Source of the DNA: Deinococcus humi
GTDB lineage: Bacteria; Deinococcota; Deinococci; Deinococcales; Deinococcaceae
NCBI RefSeq assembly: GCF_014201875.1
Contig: NZ_JACHFL010000014.1
Coordinates: forward strand, 77,554 to 141,553
DNA length: 64,000 nucleotides
Reading direction: 5' to 3'
Shown here: positions 51,750 to 61,201 of the stretch, piece after piece
How positions within the stretch are numbered: the stretch's first letter is position 1
How the letters are laid out: the number at the start of each line of letters is the position of its first letter
Notes under the pieces: model-generated
The model's input: only the letters and a program-made list of their open reading frames with translations
The model's database searches: none
Told to the model about the DNA's origin: nothing
Translations under genes and position numbers: made by a program

Positions 51750-53087
51750 ATGATTCACGATTCGCGTATCCAGCCCTTGCGGCCCGGCATGCCTGAACGG
51801 GGAAGATTCGTGTTGCTGTGGGTCCAGGCCAGTGCGCGGACCCGTGACAACCACGCGCTGGAATATGCCGTCCGGCAGGCCAACGACCTGGACTTGCCGC
51901 TGGTGGCTGTGTTCGGCCTGACCCCTTCCTACCCGGAGGCCAACGCTCGCCACTTTCACTATCTGCTGGAGGGTCTGCGCGATCTGAGGGTCAATCTGGC
52001 CGCGCGCGGCGTGCCGCTGTCCATCCGGCTGGGCAAGCCGCCCGAAGTGGCCCTGGAGGCGGCGCGCGAAGGAGCGGCCCTCGTGGTGACTGATGTGGGT
52101 TACCTAAACCTTCAGCGGGCGTGGCGCGACTGGCTGAAAGCCCAGCTGGAAGTTCCCCTTGTCCAGGTGGAATCCGAGGCCCTGATCCCCGTCCACACCG
52201 TCAGCGGCAAGCTGGAGTATGCGGCGCGCACCATTCGGCCCAAGGTTCACCGCTTATGGCATGACTACCTTGTGCCGCTTGAGGTTCATGACTTGGAAAG
52301 GCAGACCAACGACTGGGCGCCTGGACTGGATGTGGGCGATCCGGCGGCGCTGGTGGCCACCCTGCCCGTCGATCACAGTGTCCCTCCCGGCACTGAGACA
52401 GGCGGCGAGGACGCGGCGCTGGAGCGCGTGGAGGAATTCATCAGTCTGAGCCTGGCGCAGTACGACGGGCAGCGGAATGATCCCAACGTGGAGGGCAGCA
52501 GCCGCCTCAGCGCTTACCTGCATTACGGGCACCTGTCGCCGCTGACGGTCGCGCTGGCGGCCCGCGAACATGGTGGCCCCGGCGCGGACGCCCTGGTTGA
52601 AGAATTGATCGTGCGCCGCGAGCTGAGCTTTAACCTCTGCACCTTCAATCCGCAGTATGACCAGTACGACGGCCTGCCCGAGTGGTCCCGCGCCACGTTG
52701 GAGGAACACATGGGGGACAGGCGTGAACACCTGTACACCCGTGAGCAGTTCGACGGCGCGCAGACCCACGACGCGTACTGGAACGCCGCGCAGAACCAGA
52801 TGGTACGTACCGGTCGCATGCACAATTACATGCGGATGTACTGGGGTAAGAAGATTCTGGAGTGGACCCCTGATCCGCGCACGGCCTACTCGGAGATGTT
52901 GTGGCTGAACAATCGCTACGAGCAGGACGGACGCGATCCCAACAGTTACGCTGGCTTCGGCTGGGTGCTGGGGCTGCATGACCGTCCGTGGGCGCGGCGT
53001 CCGGTCTTCGGCACTGTGCGCTACATGAACGCGGGCGGCTTGAGGCGCAAATTCGACGCAGACACGTACGCGTTGCAGTGGGCATGA
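51750..53087 (+). CDS. Class II CPD photolyase
   Basis: A 445-residue flavoprotein that repairs cyclobutane pyrimidine dimers using light. The N-terminal antenna domain begins GRFVLLWVQASARTRDNHAL, and the C-terminal FAD domain has the class II features GSSRLSAYLHYGHLSPL, FIVRREL-like EELIVRRELSFNLC, and HNYMRMYWGKKILEW. Length matches the class. TAGAAA (51738-51743) 6 nt before ATG is a weaker version of the local start signal. Its presence distinguishes the strain from photolyase-deficient Deinococcus. It could also include 8-HDF as antenna, which sequence alone does not show. Confidence 0.92.
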   Translation: MIHDSRIQPLRPGMPERGRFVLLWVQASARTRDNHALEYAVRQANDLDLPLVAVFGLTPSYPEANARHFHYLLEGLRDLRVNLAARGVPLSIRLGKPPEVALEAAREGAALVVTDVGYLNLQRAWRDWLKAQLEVPLVQVESEALIPVHTVSGKLEYAARTIRPKVHRLWHDYLVPLEVHDLERQTNDWAPGLDVGDPAALVATLPVDHSVPPGTETGGEDAALERVEEFISLSLAQYDGQRNDPNVEGSSRLSAYLHYGHLSPLTVALAAREHGGPGADALVEELIVRRELSFNLCTFNPQYDQYDGLPEWSRATLEEHMGDRREHLYTREQFDGAQTHDAYWNAAQNQMVRTGRMHNYMRMYWGKKILEWTPDPRTAYSEMLWLNNRYEQDGRDPNSYAGFGWVLGLHDRPWARRPVFGTVRYMNAGGLRRKFDADTYALQWA

Positions 53088-53453
53088 ATGGCTTGGGCTG
53101 CACCGCCCACAGCTGGCCTTTCTTTAAGCGCTGATCAGCGCCTGGCCCGTTTTACGTTCAAGTAACGAGATACCCGACATGATGTGCGGTATCAGAATGG
53201 TTCTGTGTGGTTTCTCACAAGGACTATTGTGAACGAATGTGACAGCATCTTCTGGATTCAACTGGTTCTGTTGGGGGTTGGTCTGATGAATGTCGTCAGC
53301 CAGGAGTCAGCGGAGTTCAGCATAAGTGAGCGGCTCGCCATCTTCACAGCGTGACAAATTTCCGTTTTACTGAGCACCGAGATCAGTCCCGCCACAAGTC
53401 ACCTGTCCTTCCAGTTCATCCCATGGTTTTCACAGCCCAGCAGGAGTCTTTCT
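53088..53453. other. Long leader/intergenic region before the exopolysaccharide locus
   Basis: A 366-nt region of lower GC without a credible gene. It holds a 14-bp perfect palindrome GCGCTGATCAGCGC (53128-53141), probably part of a terminator after the photolyase gene; an inverted repeat GATACC-13-GGTATC (53169-53193); an inverted TGTG...CACA (53206-53219); and direct repeats TGTGA at 53228 and 53238, ten bases apart. AGGAG about 7 nt before 53454 is the ribosome site of the next gene. The density of repeats suggests a regulated promoter region, but no -35/-10 pair stands out. Confidence 0.45.
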
Positions 53454-54962
53454 ATGCAAGCGATTCGTAGTACCTCATCTTCTTCGTCCTCTGGGGCTGT
53501 CAGCCGTGGAGCGGTGCGGTTGATGATGGGGCGGCGGCTCCTTAATGGCTTCGTTCTGGCCTGTGGTGATCTGCTGGGCCTGACTCTGGCCCTGCTGCTG
53601 GCCTCTGGACTGCGGGTGGCGCTGTTGGGCGACGCTCCTGACGGTCCCTGGCTGGCTGGTGGCTGGTTTGCCGGCGACGGTTCGGTGCCGGGGTTGATTC
53701 CCTTTCTGTGGCTCGCCTGGGTGGTCGGCGCTCTGCTGATGCGCCTGCTGCCAGGCTGGGGACTGGCCGCACCCACCGAGTTGCAGCGCGTGACCCAGTT
53801 GACCGTACTGGTCTTCGCCGCCGTGACCGGCGTGCTGTTCATGACCCAGCAAACTGACATGGTCAGCCGTTTTTCGCTGGCCATGGGGCTGATTCTGAGC
53901 TGGGTTCTGGTGCTGATCATGCGCTCGGCAGTCAAGCAGATCATGTTGCGGGCTGGTCTGTGGGGGGTGCCGGCCGTCATCTATGGGGCGGCCGTCACCG
54001 GAACGCTGATGGTGCAGGCCCTGCGCGAGAACCCAACCTACGGCTATCAGCCCACCGCTATCCTGGACGACAATCCGCTGTTCCATGGCAGCGCCGTGCT
54101 GGGTGTGCCGGTGATCGGGCCGGTGGGAACCCTGCCTCACCCCTGGGATCAGCAGGCCCCAGTGGCTGTCGTGGCCATGCCGGGTCTGGACCGGGCGCAG
54201 CTGGTGCAGATGCTGGAAGGTCCTCTGGCGCACTATCCAAAGGTGATCATCGTTCCGGATCTTTTCGAGGTCGAGTCGTTGTGGGTCCAGGCCAATGACT
54301 TCGGTGGAGTGCTGGGGCTGGAAGTGGCACGCAATCTGCTCGATCCGCTGGCCCAGATGGTCAAACGCGTCTTCGATCTGCTGGCGGTGATCCTGACAGC
54401 GCCGGTGTGGCTCCCGGTCTGTGCGCTTCTGGCCGCCCTGATCTGGCTGGAAGACCGCACCAACCCCCTGTTCTTGCAGCGGCGTGTGGGCCTGAACGGT
54501 CAGCCCTTCGCTACCTGGAAGTTCAGGACCATGGTGCCCAATGCTGAGGAAGTGCTGCGCCGCACGCTGGAGCAGAACGCTGAACTGCGCCTGGAGTGGG
54601 AGACCCACTTCAAGCTGCGCCGTGATCCGCGCATTACGCGCATCGGTGGCCTGCTGCGCAAGACCAGTCTGGACGAATTGCCACAACTGCTGAACGTGGT
54701 GATGGGGCAGATGTCGCTGGTGGGACCGCGCCCGCTGCCGGCCTATCACCAGGAGCAACTGTCATCCCCGGCCCAGCGTCTGCGTGTGTTGGTGCGTCCA
54801 GGCCTGACTGGGCTGTGGCAGGTGTCGGGCCGTTCGGAAGCGGGCAACCTGGGGATGGAGCGCTGGGACCCGTACTACGTCCGCAACTGGTCAATCTGGC
54901 TGGATCTGGTGATCCTGATGCGAACTGTGGGTGTGGTTCTGCGCGGTTCGGGGGCATACTGA
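53454..54962 (+). CDS. Undecaprenyl-phosphate sugar phosphotransferase (WbaP/exopolysaccharide type)
   Basis: A 502-residue membrane enzyme that starts assembly of a surface polysaccharide by moving a sugar-1-phosphate to undecaprenyl phosphate. It has four N-terminal hydrophobic segments, a central Rossmann-like region (VPAVIYGAAVTGTLMVQAL), a fifth segment, and the C-terminal catalytic domain: FLQRRVGLNGQPFATWKFRTM, ITRIGGLLRKTSLDELPQLLN, MSLVGPRPLP and RPGLTGLWQVSGRS. This is the WbaP/EpsE arrangement. The first 20 residues are Ser-rich. AGGAG precedes the ATG by 7 nt. Two glycosyltransferase genes follow on the same strand. Confidence 0.93.
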   Translation: MQAIRSTSSSSSSGAVSRGAVRLMMGRRLLNGFVLACGDLLGLTLALLLASGLRVALLGDAPDGPWLAGGWFAGDGSVPGLIPFLWLAWVVGALLMRLLPGWGLAAPTELQRVTQLTVLVFAAVTGVLFMTQQTDMVSRFSLAMGLILSWVLVLIMRSAVKQIMLRAGLWGVPAVIYGAAVTGTLMVQALRENPTYGYQPTAILDDNPLFHGSAVLGVPVIGPVGTLPHPWDQQAPVAVVAMPGLDRAQLVQMLEGPLAHYPKVIIVPDLFEVESLWVQANDFGGVLGLEVARNLLDPLAQMVKRVFDLLAVILTAPVWLPVCALLAALIWLEDRTNPLFLQRRVGLNGQPFATWKFRTMVPNAEEVLRRTLEQNAELRLEWETHFKLRRDPRITRIGGLLRKTSLDELPQLLNVVMGQMSLVGPRPLPAYHQEQLSSPAQRLRVLVRPGLTGLWQVSGRSEAGNLGMERWDPYYVRNWSIWLDLVILMRTVGVVLRGSGAY

Positions 54963-55064
54963 TAGCAGGGTGATTTTTCCTTGCACTGTTGTCCTAAAAT
55001 CCTTCTGCTCGAGTTTTCACGGGGCGGCGTTGCCGCCCTGCATTTTCGTGTAAGAGGTGTCCGT

Positions 55065-55115
55065 GTGATCAGGGTCCTGCTGACTGTCTTTGCCATGACT
55101 GGGTGCTCTGCATGA
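55065..55115 (+). CDS. 16-codon leader ORF coupled to the first GT4 gene
   Basis: GTG 55065 has a good ribosome site (AAGAGG, 55052-55057) 7 nt upstream and encodes MIRVLLTVFAMTGCSA, which looks like a truncated lipoprotein signal peptide. Its TGA (55113-55115) overlaps the ATG of the downstream gene (55112) as ATGA. No other ribosome site serves that ATG, so translation of the glycosyltransferase may depend on this ORF. A GC-rich hairpin (GGGGCGGC-GTT-GCCGCCC, about 55021-55038) lies just upstream. Confidence 0.5.
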   Translation: MIRVLLTVFAMTGCSA

Positions 55116-56284
55116 GGCATCCGGCTTATCCACGTATCCTTCACGTCATCACCCATCTGGACATGGGGGGAGCCGAGAACGTGGCGATCTCTCTGGCCGA
55201 GGAACTGCACGCCGAATTCAACTTTTCCTTCTTCGCGGTGGGGGGCATTGCCGACAATGCTGTGGGCCAGGACATGGCCCGGCGCCTGAGCGGGCTGGCG
55301 ATCCCGGTTCACAGCGGCACGGCTCTGGGCTTCAAGAGGGGTGGAGCGGTACAGGCGGGCCTGAAGTTGCGCCAGTTGATCTGGAAATTGCGGCCTGAAG
55401 TGATCCACGTCCACACGGAGATTCCTGAAACGATCTTCGCCGTTGCCTCGATGCTGGGCTTACCCCGCAATCTGCAGGTGATCCGTACGATTCACAATTC
55501 CAAATTGTGGCCTGCCTGGGGGGCGATTGGACAGGTGGTGGAACGGCGATTGTACTCGGCGCGGGCGGTAGGGGTGTCGGCGGCCTGTCTCCAGGGATTG
55601 TGGGAGTTCCAGGCAGACCACCGTATCCCGCTGACACCTAAAGCCAGGACCCAGGTGATTTACAACGGCGTCATGATCGCGGACCCGCGACTCCCCATGG
55701 ACAGGAACATTTCGTCGAACCGGCCCATCCGGGTACTATTCGCAGGCCGTCTGGAGCCGCAGAAGGGGGTAGATCTCTTGCCCGAGTTGTTAACCGCCGC
55801 TTCAGCTCTGACTACCCGACCGGTAGAGGTCACACTGCTGGGGCGCGGCGGTCTGGAAGGGACGTTACGCCACTGGATCCAGACCCATACCCTGCCCTGG
55901 ACCGTCACGCTGTCCGAGCCGGTTGCCAACCTGGCCGAACATCTGGCCGAGTACGACGTGATGCTGGTTCCGTCGCGTTTTGAGGGGCTGTGTCTGGTGG
56001 CCGTCGAGGCGCTGATGGCTGGAATGCCGGTGGTCGCCACGCGGGTGCGGGGACTGAGTGAGATCTTTCCTCCCGGCTATCCACTGCTGTGTGACTCTGA
56101 AGATGTGCCTGCCCTGGCCCGGATACTGGCAGTAGCCGTGGAAAACTACAGCCATCACGTGGCTATGGTGGCAACCCATCACGCAGAGATTGTCGCGAGG
56201 TTCAGTCTGGCTCGTATGGCACAGGAGTACCGCCGTATTTACCAGGGCGCAGGGCGCCCTACCGTAGTAGAGTCAATGGAATGA
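55112..56284 (+). CDS. GT4-family glycosyltransferase
   Basis: A 390-residue GT-B enzyme. The N-terminal domain begins RILHVITHLDMGGAENVAIS, and the donor-binding domain has VLFAGRLEPQKGVDLLPELL and the acidic region SRFEGLCLVAVEALMAGMPVV. It probably adds a sugar to the lipid-linked oligosaccharide started by the preceding transferase. ATG 55112 overlaps the leader ORF stop; a GTG 9 nt earlier is also in frame. The stop overlaps the next gene's ATG by 4 nt, showing tight coupling. Confidence 0.9.
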   Translation: MRHPAYPRILHVITHLDMGGAENVAISLAEELHAEFNFSFFAVGGIADNAVGQDMARRLSGLAIPVHSGTALGFKRGGAVQAGLKLRQLIWKLRPEVIHVHTEIPETIFAVASMLGLPRNLQVIRTIHNSKLWPAWGAIGQVVERRLYSARAVGVSAACLQGLWEFQADHRIPLTPKARTQVIYNGVMIADPRLPMDRNISSNRPIRVLFAGRLEPQKGVDLLPELLTAASALTTRPVEVTLLGRGGLEGTLRHWIQTHTLPWTVTLSEPVANLAEHLAEYDVMLVPSRFEGLCLVAVEALMAGMPVVATRVRGLSEIFPPGYPLLCDSEDVPALARILAVAVENYSHHVAMVATHHAEIVARFSLARMAQEYRRIYQGAGRPTVVESME

Positions 56285-57462
56285 GGGTGCTGGTGGTGCA
56301 TAACTTCTACCAGCAGGCTGGTGGCGAGGATGTGGTGTTTCGCGCAGAGACGGCCCTGCTGCGTCGTCATGGTCATGACGTCCAGACCTTCATGGTCAGC
56401 AACGATGTCATCGGGCAAACCCCGCGCCTCCGGGCCGCTGCCCAGACCCTCTGGAATGCCAGGATGGGTCAACAGATCGAGCACCTGGTCCGTGAACATG
56501 GCTCAGAGATCGTGCATTTTCACAACACCTTCCCATTGCTCTCGCCTGCTGTATATGGCGGTGCGCGGACCGCTGGGGCTGCTGTCGTGCAGACCCTGCA
56601 CAATTTCCGGCTGCTGTGCGCCAACGGTCTATTTTTCCGTGATGGGCATGTCTGTGAGGACTGTCTGGGGCAGCTTCCCCTGAGCGCGGTGCGCCACCGC
56701 TGCTACCGCGACAGCCTGAGTGCCTCCACAGTGGTGGCAGCCATGCAGACGGTCCACCACGCCGCGGGGACTTACCGCGACGGTGTGGACGCCTACATCG
56801 CCCTGACCGAATTTGCCCGTGACAAGTTCATCGCGGGTGGGCTGCCGGCCGAACGCATCGCGGTCAAGCCCAATTTTCTGGAGGCCAGCCCCGGCCCTGC
56901 TGCCGGCGATGGAGGCTATGCGCTGTTCGCGGGGCGGCTGGTGCCGGAGAAGGGTGTGGAGACCCTGCTGCGGGCCTGGGCCACCCTGGGCGGGACCGTT
57001 CCACTGAAGATCCTGGGTGACGGTCCACTGGCTCCCCAGGTGGAGGCGGCCACGCGCCAGCTGCCTGGAGTCAGCTGGCTGGGTCAGCGTGACCGCGCGG
57101 AGGTGCTGCAGCTGATGCAGGAGGCTGCCTTTCTGGTTTTGCCCTCCGAATGGTACGAGGGTTTTCCCATGACCCTGGTCGAGGCCTGGGGCGTGGGGCT
57201 TCCGGTTGTGGGGAGTGAACTTGGGGCGTTGGGCGCATTGATCGAGCCGGGGCGCACGGGTCTGCTGTTCCATCCGGGAGACGCTGACGATCTGGCCGCC
57301 CAGGTGCTGTGGCTGTGGAACCACACGATGGAACGCCAGCAGATGCGTCAACTGGCCCACAAGACGTTTCAGGCCTCCTACACTCCCGAACGCAACCATG
57401 AGCAGTTAATGGCTATCTATGCGGGCGCACTGGAGCATTTTGACAGTACTGCCTGGCGCTGA
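56281..57462 (+). CDS. GT4-family glycosyltransferase
   Basis: A 393-residue GT-B enzyme. It begins MRVLVVHNFYQQAGGEDVVF, has the TLHNFRLLCANGLFFRDG-type segment with a nearby cysteine pair (CEDC) and CYRDS, and the donor domain GYALFAGRLVPEKGVETLLRAW followed by LPSEWYEGFPMTLVEAWGVG. This layout is common in exopolysaccharide glycosyltransferases. It is the last gene of the short locus; no flippase, polymerase or chain-length gene follows, only 224 nt of AT-richer DNA and then ispF. Confidence 0.9.
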   Translation: MRVLVVHNFYQQAGGEDVVFRAETALLRRHGHDVQTFMVSNDVIGQTPRLRAAAQTLWNARMGQQIEHLVREHGSEIVHFHNTFPLLSPAVYGGARTAGAAVVQTLHNFRLLCANGLFFRDGHVCEDCLGQLPLSAVRHRCYRDSLSASTVVAAMQTVHHAAGTYRDGVDAYIALTEFARDKFIAGGLPAERIAVKPNFLEASPGPAAGDGGYALFAGRLVPEKGVETLLRAWATLGGTVPLKILGDGPLAPQVEAATRQLPGVSWLGQRDRAEVLQLMQEAAFLVLPSEWYEGFPMTLVEAWGVGLPVVGSELGALGALIEPGRTGLLFHPGDADDLAAQVLWLWNHTMERQQMRQLAHKTFQASYTPERNHEQLMAIYAGALEHFDSTAWR

Positions 57463-57686
57463 GCAGCGATGATTGCGCCCAGTTCAGTGGGAGCGGCCTT
57501 GAAGTTTTGCCCATCATCGCCTGGACATATGGTCGGAGAGGCCAGGAAAGAATGTACAGGTGGGGCATTGATATCAGTCTGGCGCATTCAGTTCTTTCGG
57601 TTTGTTGGGTGGGAATCCCATCCTCGGTCCATCGCGCAGTTGGGCGACGAACATCTTCTAATCCATAACACGATTATTCTTCATCC

Positions 57687-58190
57687 ATGGTTTTTGCATC
57701 TGTGCCTGTAGGCCCGGTGATTCGCGTTGGTTACGGGGAGGACGCGCACCGACTGGCGGCAGGACATTCCCTGATTCTGGGCGGCGTCCCTGTGCCGGAT
57801 GCCGCGTTCGGAACCGTGGCCCACAGTGATGGTGACGCCGTATTGCATGCGGTGGCTGACGCGCTGCTCTCAGGAGTGGCACTTGGAGACATCGGGGATT
57901 ACTTTCCCGATACCGATCCCCTGTGGGCTGGCTTGGATTCGCGCGCAATCCTGGGCCGGGTGCTGGAACTGGTGCGTGAACGGGGGTACACCCCGGTCAA
58001 CATCGCCCTGGTCGTCACAATGGACAAGCCCCGGCTAGGACCGCTCCGCGCCCAGATTGCCAGCAACGTGGCCGCTCTGCTGGGCCTGAGTGAAAGCGAA
58101 GTTGGAGTTAGTTTCAAGACTTCCGAGGGCCTGGCCCCAGCCCACGTTCAGACGCGCGTCACCGCGCTGCTCACACAACTGCAGGATTGA
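57687..58190 (+). CDS. ispF: 2-C-methyl-D-erythritol 2,4-cyclodiphosphate synthase
   Basis: A 167-residue enzyme of the MEP isoprenoid pathway. The metal site D-x-H is in [11 protein letters not shown], and [28 protein letters not shown] and [14 protein letters not shown] complete the family pattern. There is a short N-terminal extension of about ten residues. TATTCT (57675-57680) 6 nt before ATG fixes the start. The product feeds undecaprenyl and carotenoid synthesis. The stop is immediately followed by the trmL ATG. Confidence 0.97.
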   Translation: MVFASVPVGPVIRVGYGEDAHRLAAGHSLILGGVPVPDAAFGTVAHSDGDAVLHAVADALLSGVALGDIGDYFPDTDPLWAGLDSRAILGRVLELVRERGYTPVNIALVVTMDKPRLGPLRAQIASNVAALLGLSESEVGVSFKTSEGLAPAHVQTRVTALLTQLQD

Positions 58191-58649
58191 ATGACACCCC
58201 TACTGCGTGTGGTGCTGTTCGAACCGGAAAAGGCCGGGAATGTGGGCAATGTGGCGCGCACCTGCGCTGTTCTGGGCGCTGAACTGCACCTGATCCGCCC
58301 CTTCGGCTTTCATCTGCACGACCGCGAGTTCCGGCGTGCAGTGATGGATTACCTGGGAAGCGTGAAGATGCACGAACACGCCAGCTGGACGACTTTTCAG
58401 ACCGGGCTGGAGTCAGATGTACGGGTCTTCGCCTTTTCCACCCACGCGGCCACGCTGTACACACAGGCGGGGTTCCGGCGCGGTGATTATCTGCTGTTCG
58501 GTTCGGAATCGCGCGGACTGCCTGTGTGGTTGCGGGAGGGGCTAACAGCGCTCAAATTGCCGCAACCCGGTGGGGGCCGCAGCCTCAATCTGGCGGTTGC
58601 GGCGGGTGCAGCCGCCTTCGAGGCCGGGCGGCAGATCGAGGGCTGGTAA
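58191..58649 (+). CDS. trmL: tRNA (cytidine/uridine-34-2'-O)-methyltransferase TrmL
   Basis: A 152-residue SPOUT-fold methyltransferase. Motifs are [20 protein letters not shown] at the start, [14 protein letters not shown] in the middle, and [16 protein letters not shown] at the end, which forms the knotted SAM site. It would methylate the wobble ribose of certain tRNA-Leu. Length is typical of TrmL rather than longer SpoU enzymes. It abuts ispF with no intergenic base, so the two are cotranslated. Confidence 0.93.
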   Translation: MTPLLRVVLFEPEKAGNVGNVARTCAVLGAELHLIRPFGFHLHDREFRRAVMDYLGSVKMHEHASWTTFQTGLESDVRVFAFSTHAATLYTQAGFRRGDYLLFGSESRGLPVWLREGLTALKLPQPGGGRSLNLAVAAGAAAFEAGRQIEGW

Positions 58650-58781
58650 GGGGGCCAGAGGTCCAGGGTGCAGGCCGGGCTGCGCGGATCGGTAAAGGCG
58701 TATGCCTGATTCAGCAGCGAGAGGTCAGTGGACCTTCTCGGGGACGACCTCAGGACGTGGCCTCGCCTGTAGATTGGGGTT

Positions 58782-60038
58782 ATGACCTCTTCATCCACAG
58801 GCTCAGCCGAAGCTGCCTTCCAGACCCAGCTGACCCGCTACGCCGAATTGCTCGTGCGCACAGGCGTCAACCTCCCTGCGGGCGGTAAGGTGCTGGTCAA
58901 CGCGCCTGTCGAGGCCGCCGAGCTGGCGCGATTGGTGGCTCGCGAGGCGTACCGTGCTGGAGCCGAGGACGTGCGCGTGGATTACCACGATCAGCATCTG
59001 GCGCTGGCATTGTTTGAGGACGGCTCGGAAGCGGCCGTGGACTACCTGCCGGACTGGCTCTCAGAGGAGTCGCAGCACATGGTGGCCGATGGTTACGCCT
59101 TCATTAGCATCGTCGGGAGCGATCCCTCGCTGCTGGCCAACGTTGACCCGCAGCGTGTGGCGCGCCGCAGCAAGCTGCAGGCTGGCGCTGGCCGGAAAGT
59201 CAGCGAGGCGATCGGCAGCTTTCAGGTCAACTGGACAGTGGCGGCGATGGCCACACCCGCCTGGGCCGCCCGCGTGTACCCCGAATTGTCTGAAACTGAG
59301 GCTGTCGCGCGACTGTGGACCGATATCTTCCAGGTCACGCGTGCCGACACGCCTGATCCGGTGGGGGCCTGGGACGCACACCTGGCACAATTGAAACGCC
59401 TGACCACGCTGCTGACGGAGAAGCAGTACCGCGCCGTGCACTTCCGCAGTGAACTGGGGACAGACCTCACCGTGGGCCTGGCCGACAACCACATCTGGCA
59501 GGGTGGAGGAGAGGCGGCCCGCAACGGCATTTACGGCGTTCCCAATCTGCCCACCGATGAGGTCTTCACCGCGCCGCACCGTGAGCGGGTGGACGGTGTG
59601 GCGGTGGCCTCCAAGGCCCTCAGCGCCCGTGGGCAGCTGATTGAGGACATCCGCGTGCGCTTTGAGAACGGTCAGGCTGTGGAGGTCAGTGCCGGGCGGG
59701 GTGAGGCTACTATGAAGCAGCTGATCGCCACGGACGACGGGGCGGCCCGGTTGGGCGAGGTGGCGTTGGTGCCTGCCTCCGCCCCGGTGGCGCAGACTGG
59801 GACGCTGTTCCTGAACACCCTGTTCGACGAGAACGCAGCCAGCCATATCGCGTTGGGACGCTGCTATCCCACCAACGTCCAGGGCGGCGAGGACGAGGCC
59901 ACCCTGCAATCGGCGGGTGGAAACGACAGCCTGATCCACGTGGACTGGATGATCGGCACGCCGGGAACCGATGTCGACGGTCTCACGGCGGACGGCAAAC
60001 GCGAGCCGCTGATGCGCGGCGGGGAATGGGTGATCTGA
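58782..60038 (+). CDS. M29-family aminopeptidase
   Basis: A 418-residue cocatalytic metallopeptidase of the AmpS/aminopeptidase T family. [20 protein letters not shown] in the N-terminal domain, [18 protein letters not shown] in the middle and [12 protein letters not shown] and [10 protein letters not shown] near the end provide the Glu and His ligands expected for the two metals. It acts on peptide N-termini in the cytosol. TAGATT (58770-58775) precedes the ATG by 6 nt. Confidence 0.93.
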   Translation: MTSSSTGSAEAAFQTQLTRYAELLVRTGVNLPAGGKVLVNAPVEAAELARLVAREAYRAGAEDVRVDYHDQHLALALFEDGSEAAVDYLPDWLSEESQHMVADGYAFISIVGSDPSLLANVDPQRVARRSKLQAGAGRKVSEAIGSFQVNWTVAAMATPAWAARVYPELSETEAVARLWTDIFQVTRADTPDPVGAWDAHLAQLKRLTTLLTEKQYRAVHFRSELGTDLTVGLADNHIWQGGGEAARNGIYGVPNLPTDEVFTAPHRERVDGVAVASKALSARGQLIEDIRVRFENGQAVEVSAGRGEATMKQLIATDDGAARLGEVALVPASAPVAQTGTLFLNTLFDENAASHIALGRCYPTNVQGGEDEATLQSAGGNDSLIHVDWMIGTPGTDVDGLTADGKREPLMRGGEWVI

Positions 60039-60201
60039 GTCTTGGAAGAGTTTGAGGGTCGTCCTCTCTCTTAAGGCATCCGTTCAAGCTGCGGATCGGG
60101 GGCAGTTGTCTGGACGGTGCCGATTGAATGGGGTGGCTGGATGAGGCGACGTGAGGGAACCGTTTTCGCGATCGGCAATCTCACCCCGCTACAATGCCCC
60201 C

Positions 60202-60771
<570 letters not shown>

Positions 60772-60780
60772 GCGGCAATT

Positions 60781-60824
60781 GGAGAGGGCCCCGACATTGG
60801 ACTTGCCGGGGCCCTCTCCTTTCT
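60781..60824 (+). terminator. Terminator after the cyclophilin gene
   Basis: GGAGAGGGCCCCG (60781-60793) pairs over 13 bp with CGGGGCCCTCTCC (60807-60819), followed by TTTCT. It is close to the 3' end of the convergent broken gene at 60828. Confidence 0.9.
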
Positions 60825-60827
60825 GCT

Positions 60828-61087
60828 TTACGGCAGCATTTGCTCCACTGGAATCTCGCCCAGCTTTTTCACGATGTCGGAGTCGGCGACCTTACAATTG
60901 GGACACCACGTCGCATGGAAGAACAGCACGTGTTTCGTGCTTCTGGCGGCGTCGCAGGTGGCTTTGGTATAGGGCAGATAGTGCACCATAGTCTTGCCAC
61001 TCATCTCGGGGACGGCAGGCATATTTGTGCTGCCTTGGCGGCAATCAGTAGGGCGGCGGTGAGGGTAGAAGCAGTCCTGTAGAGCAT
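60828..61087 (-). pseudogene. Broken thioredoxin-like exported protein gene
   Basis: From ATG 61087 (with AGGAAG 8 nt upstream) one minus-strand frame encodes a complete signal peptide, LYRTASTLTAALLIAAKAAQ, but stops soon after. A second frame starting near NMPAVPEMSGKTMVHYLPY continues through LFFHATWCPNCKVADSD and then stops at LGEIPVEQMLP. A one-step frame change near 61020 joins them. The rest of the thioredoxin fold, normally another 60 or more residues, is missing. The gene therefore has a frameshift and a 3' truncation beside a terminator. It is probably a remnant of a TlpA/thioredoxin-like envelope protein. Confidence 0.72.
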
Positions 61088-61201
61088 GGCGAGACTTCCT
61101 GAAAGCGGTACGGGCCAGCGAGGTCAGAGGGTTCAACAGCTACGGTTGAACCGCCCCTGACCTTTCAGCAGGTCTGGGGTCAGCAAGGAGAGCGGCGTTG
61201 A

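Noticed and set aside
53206..53219. CRP-type operator TGTG...CACA
   Set aside because: The spacing between half-sites is two bases too short for the TGTGA-N6-TCACA consensus, so I only list it as an inverted repeat.
57463..57686. An 80-codon frame (57469-57711) in the gap before ispF, considered as a transposase or gene remnant
   Set aside because: It has no recognisable motif and overlaps the well-supported ispF start and its -10. The gap is AT-richer but I see no terminal repeats or insertion-sequence ends.
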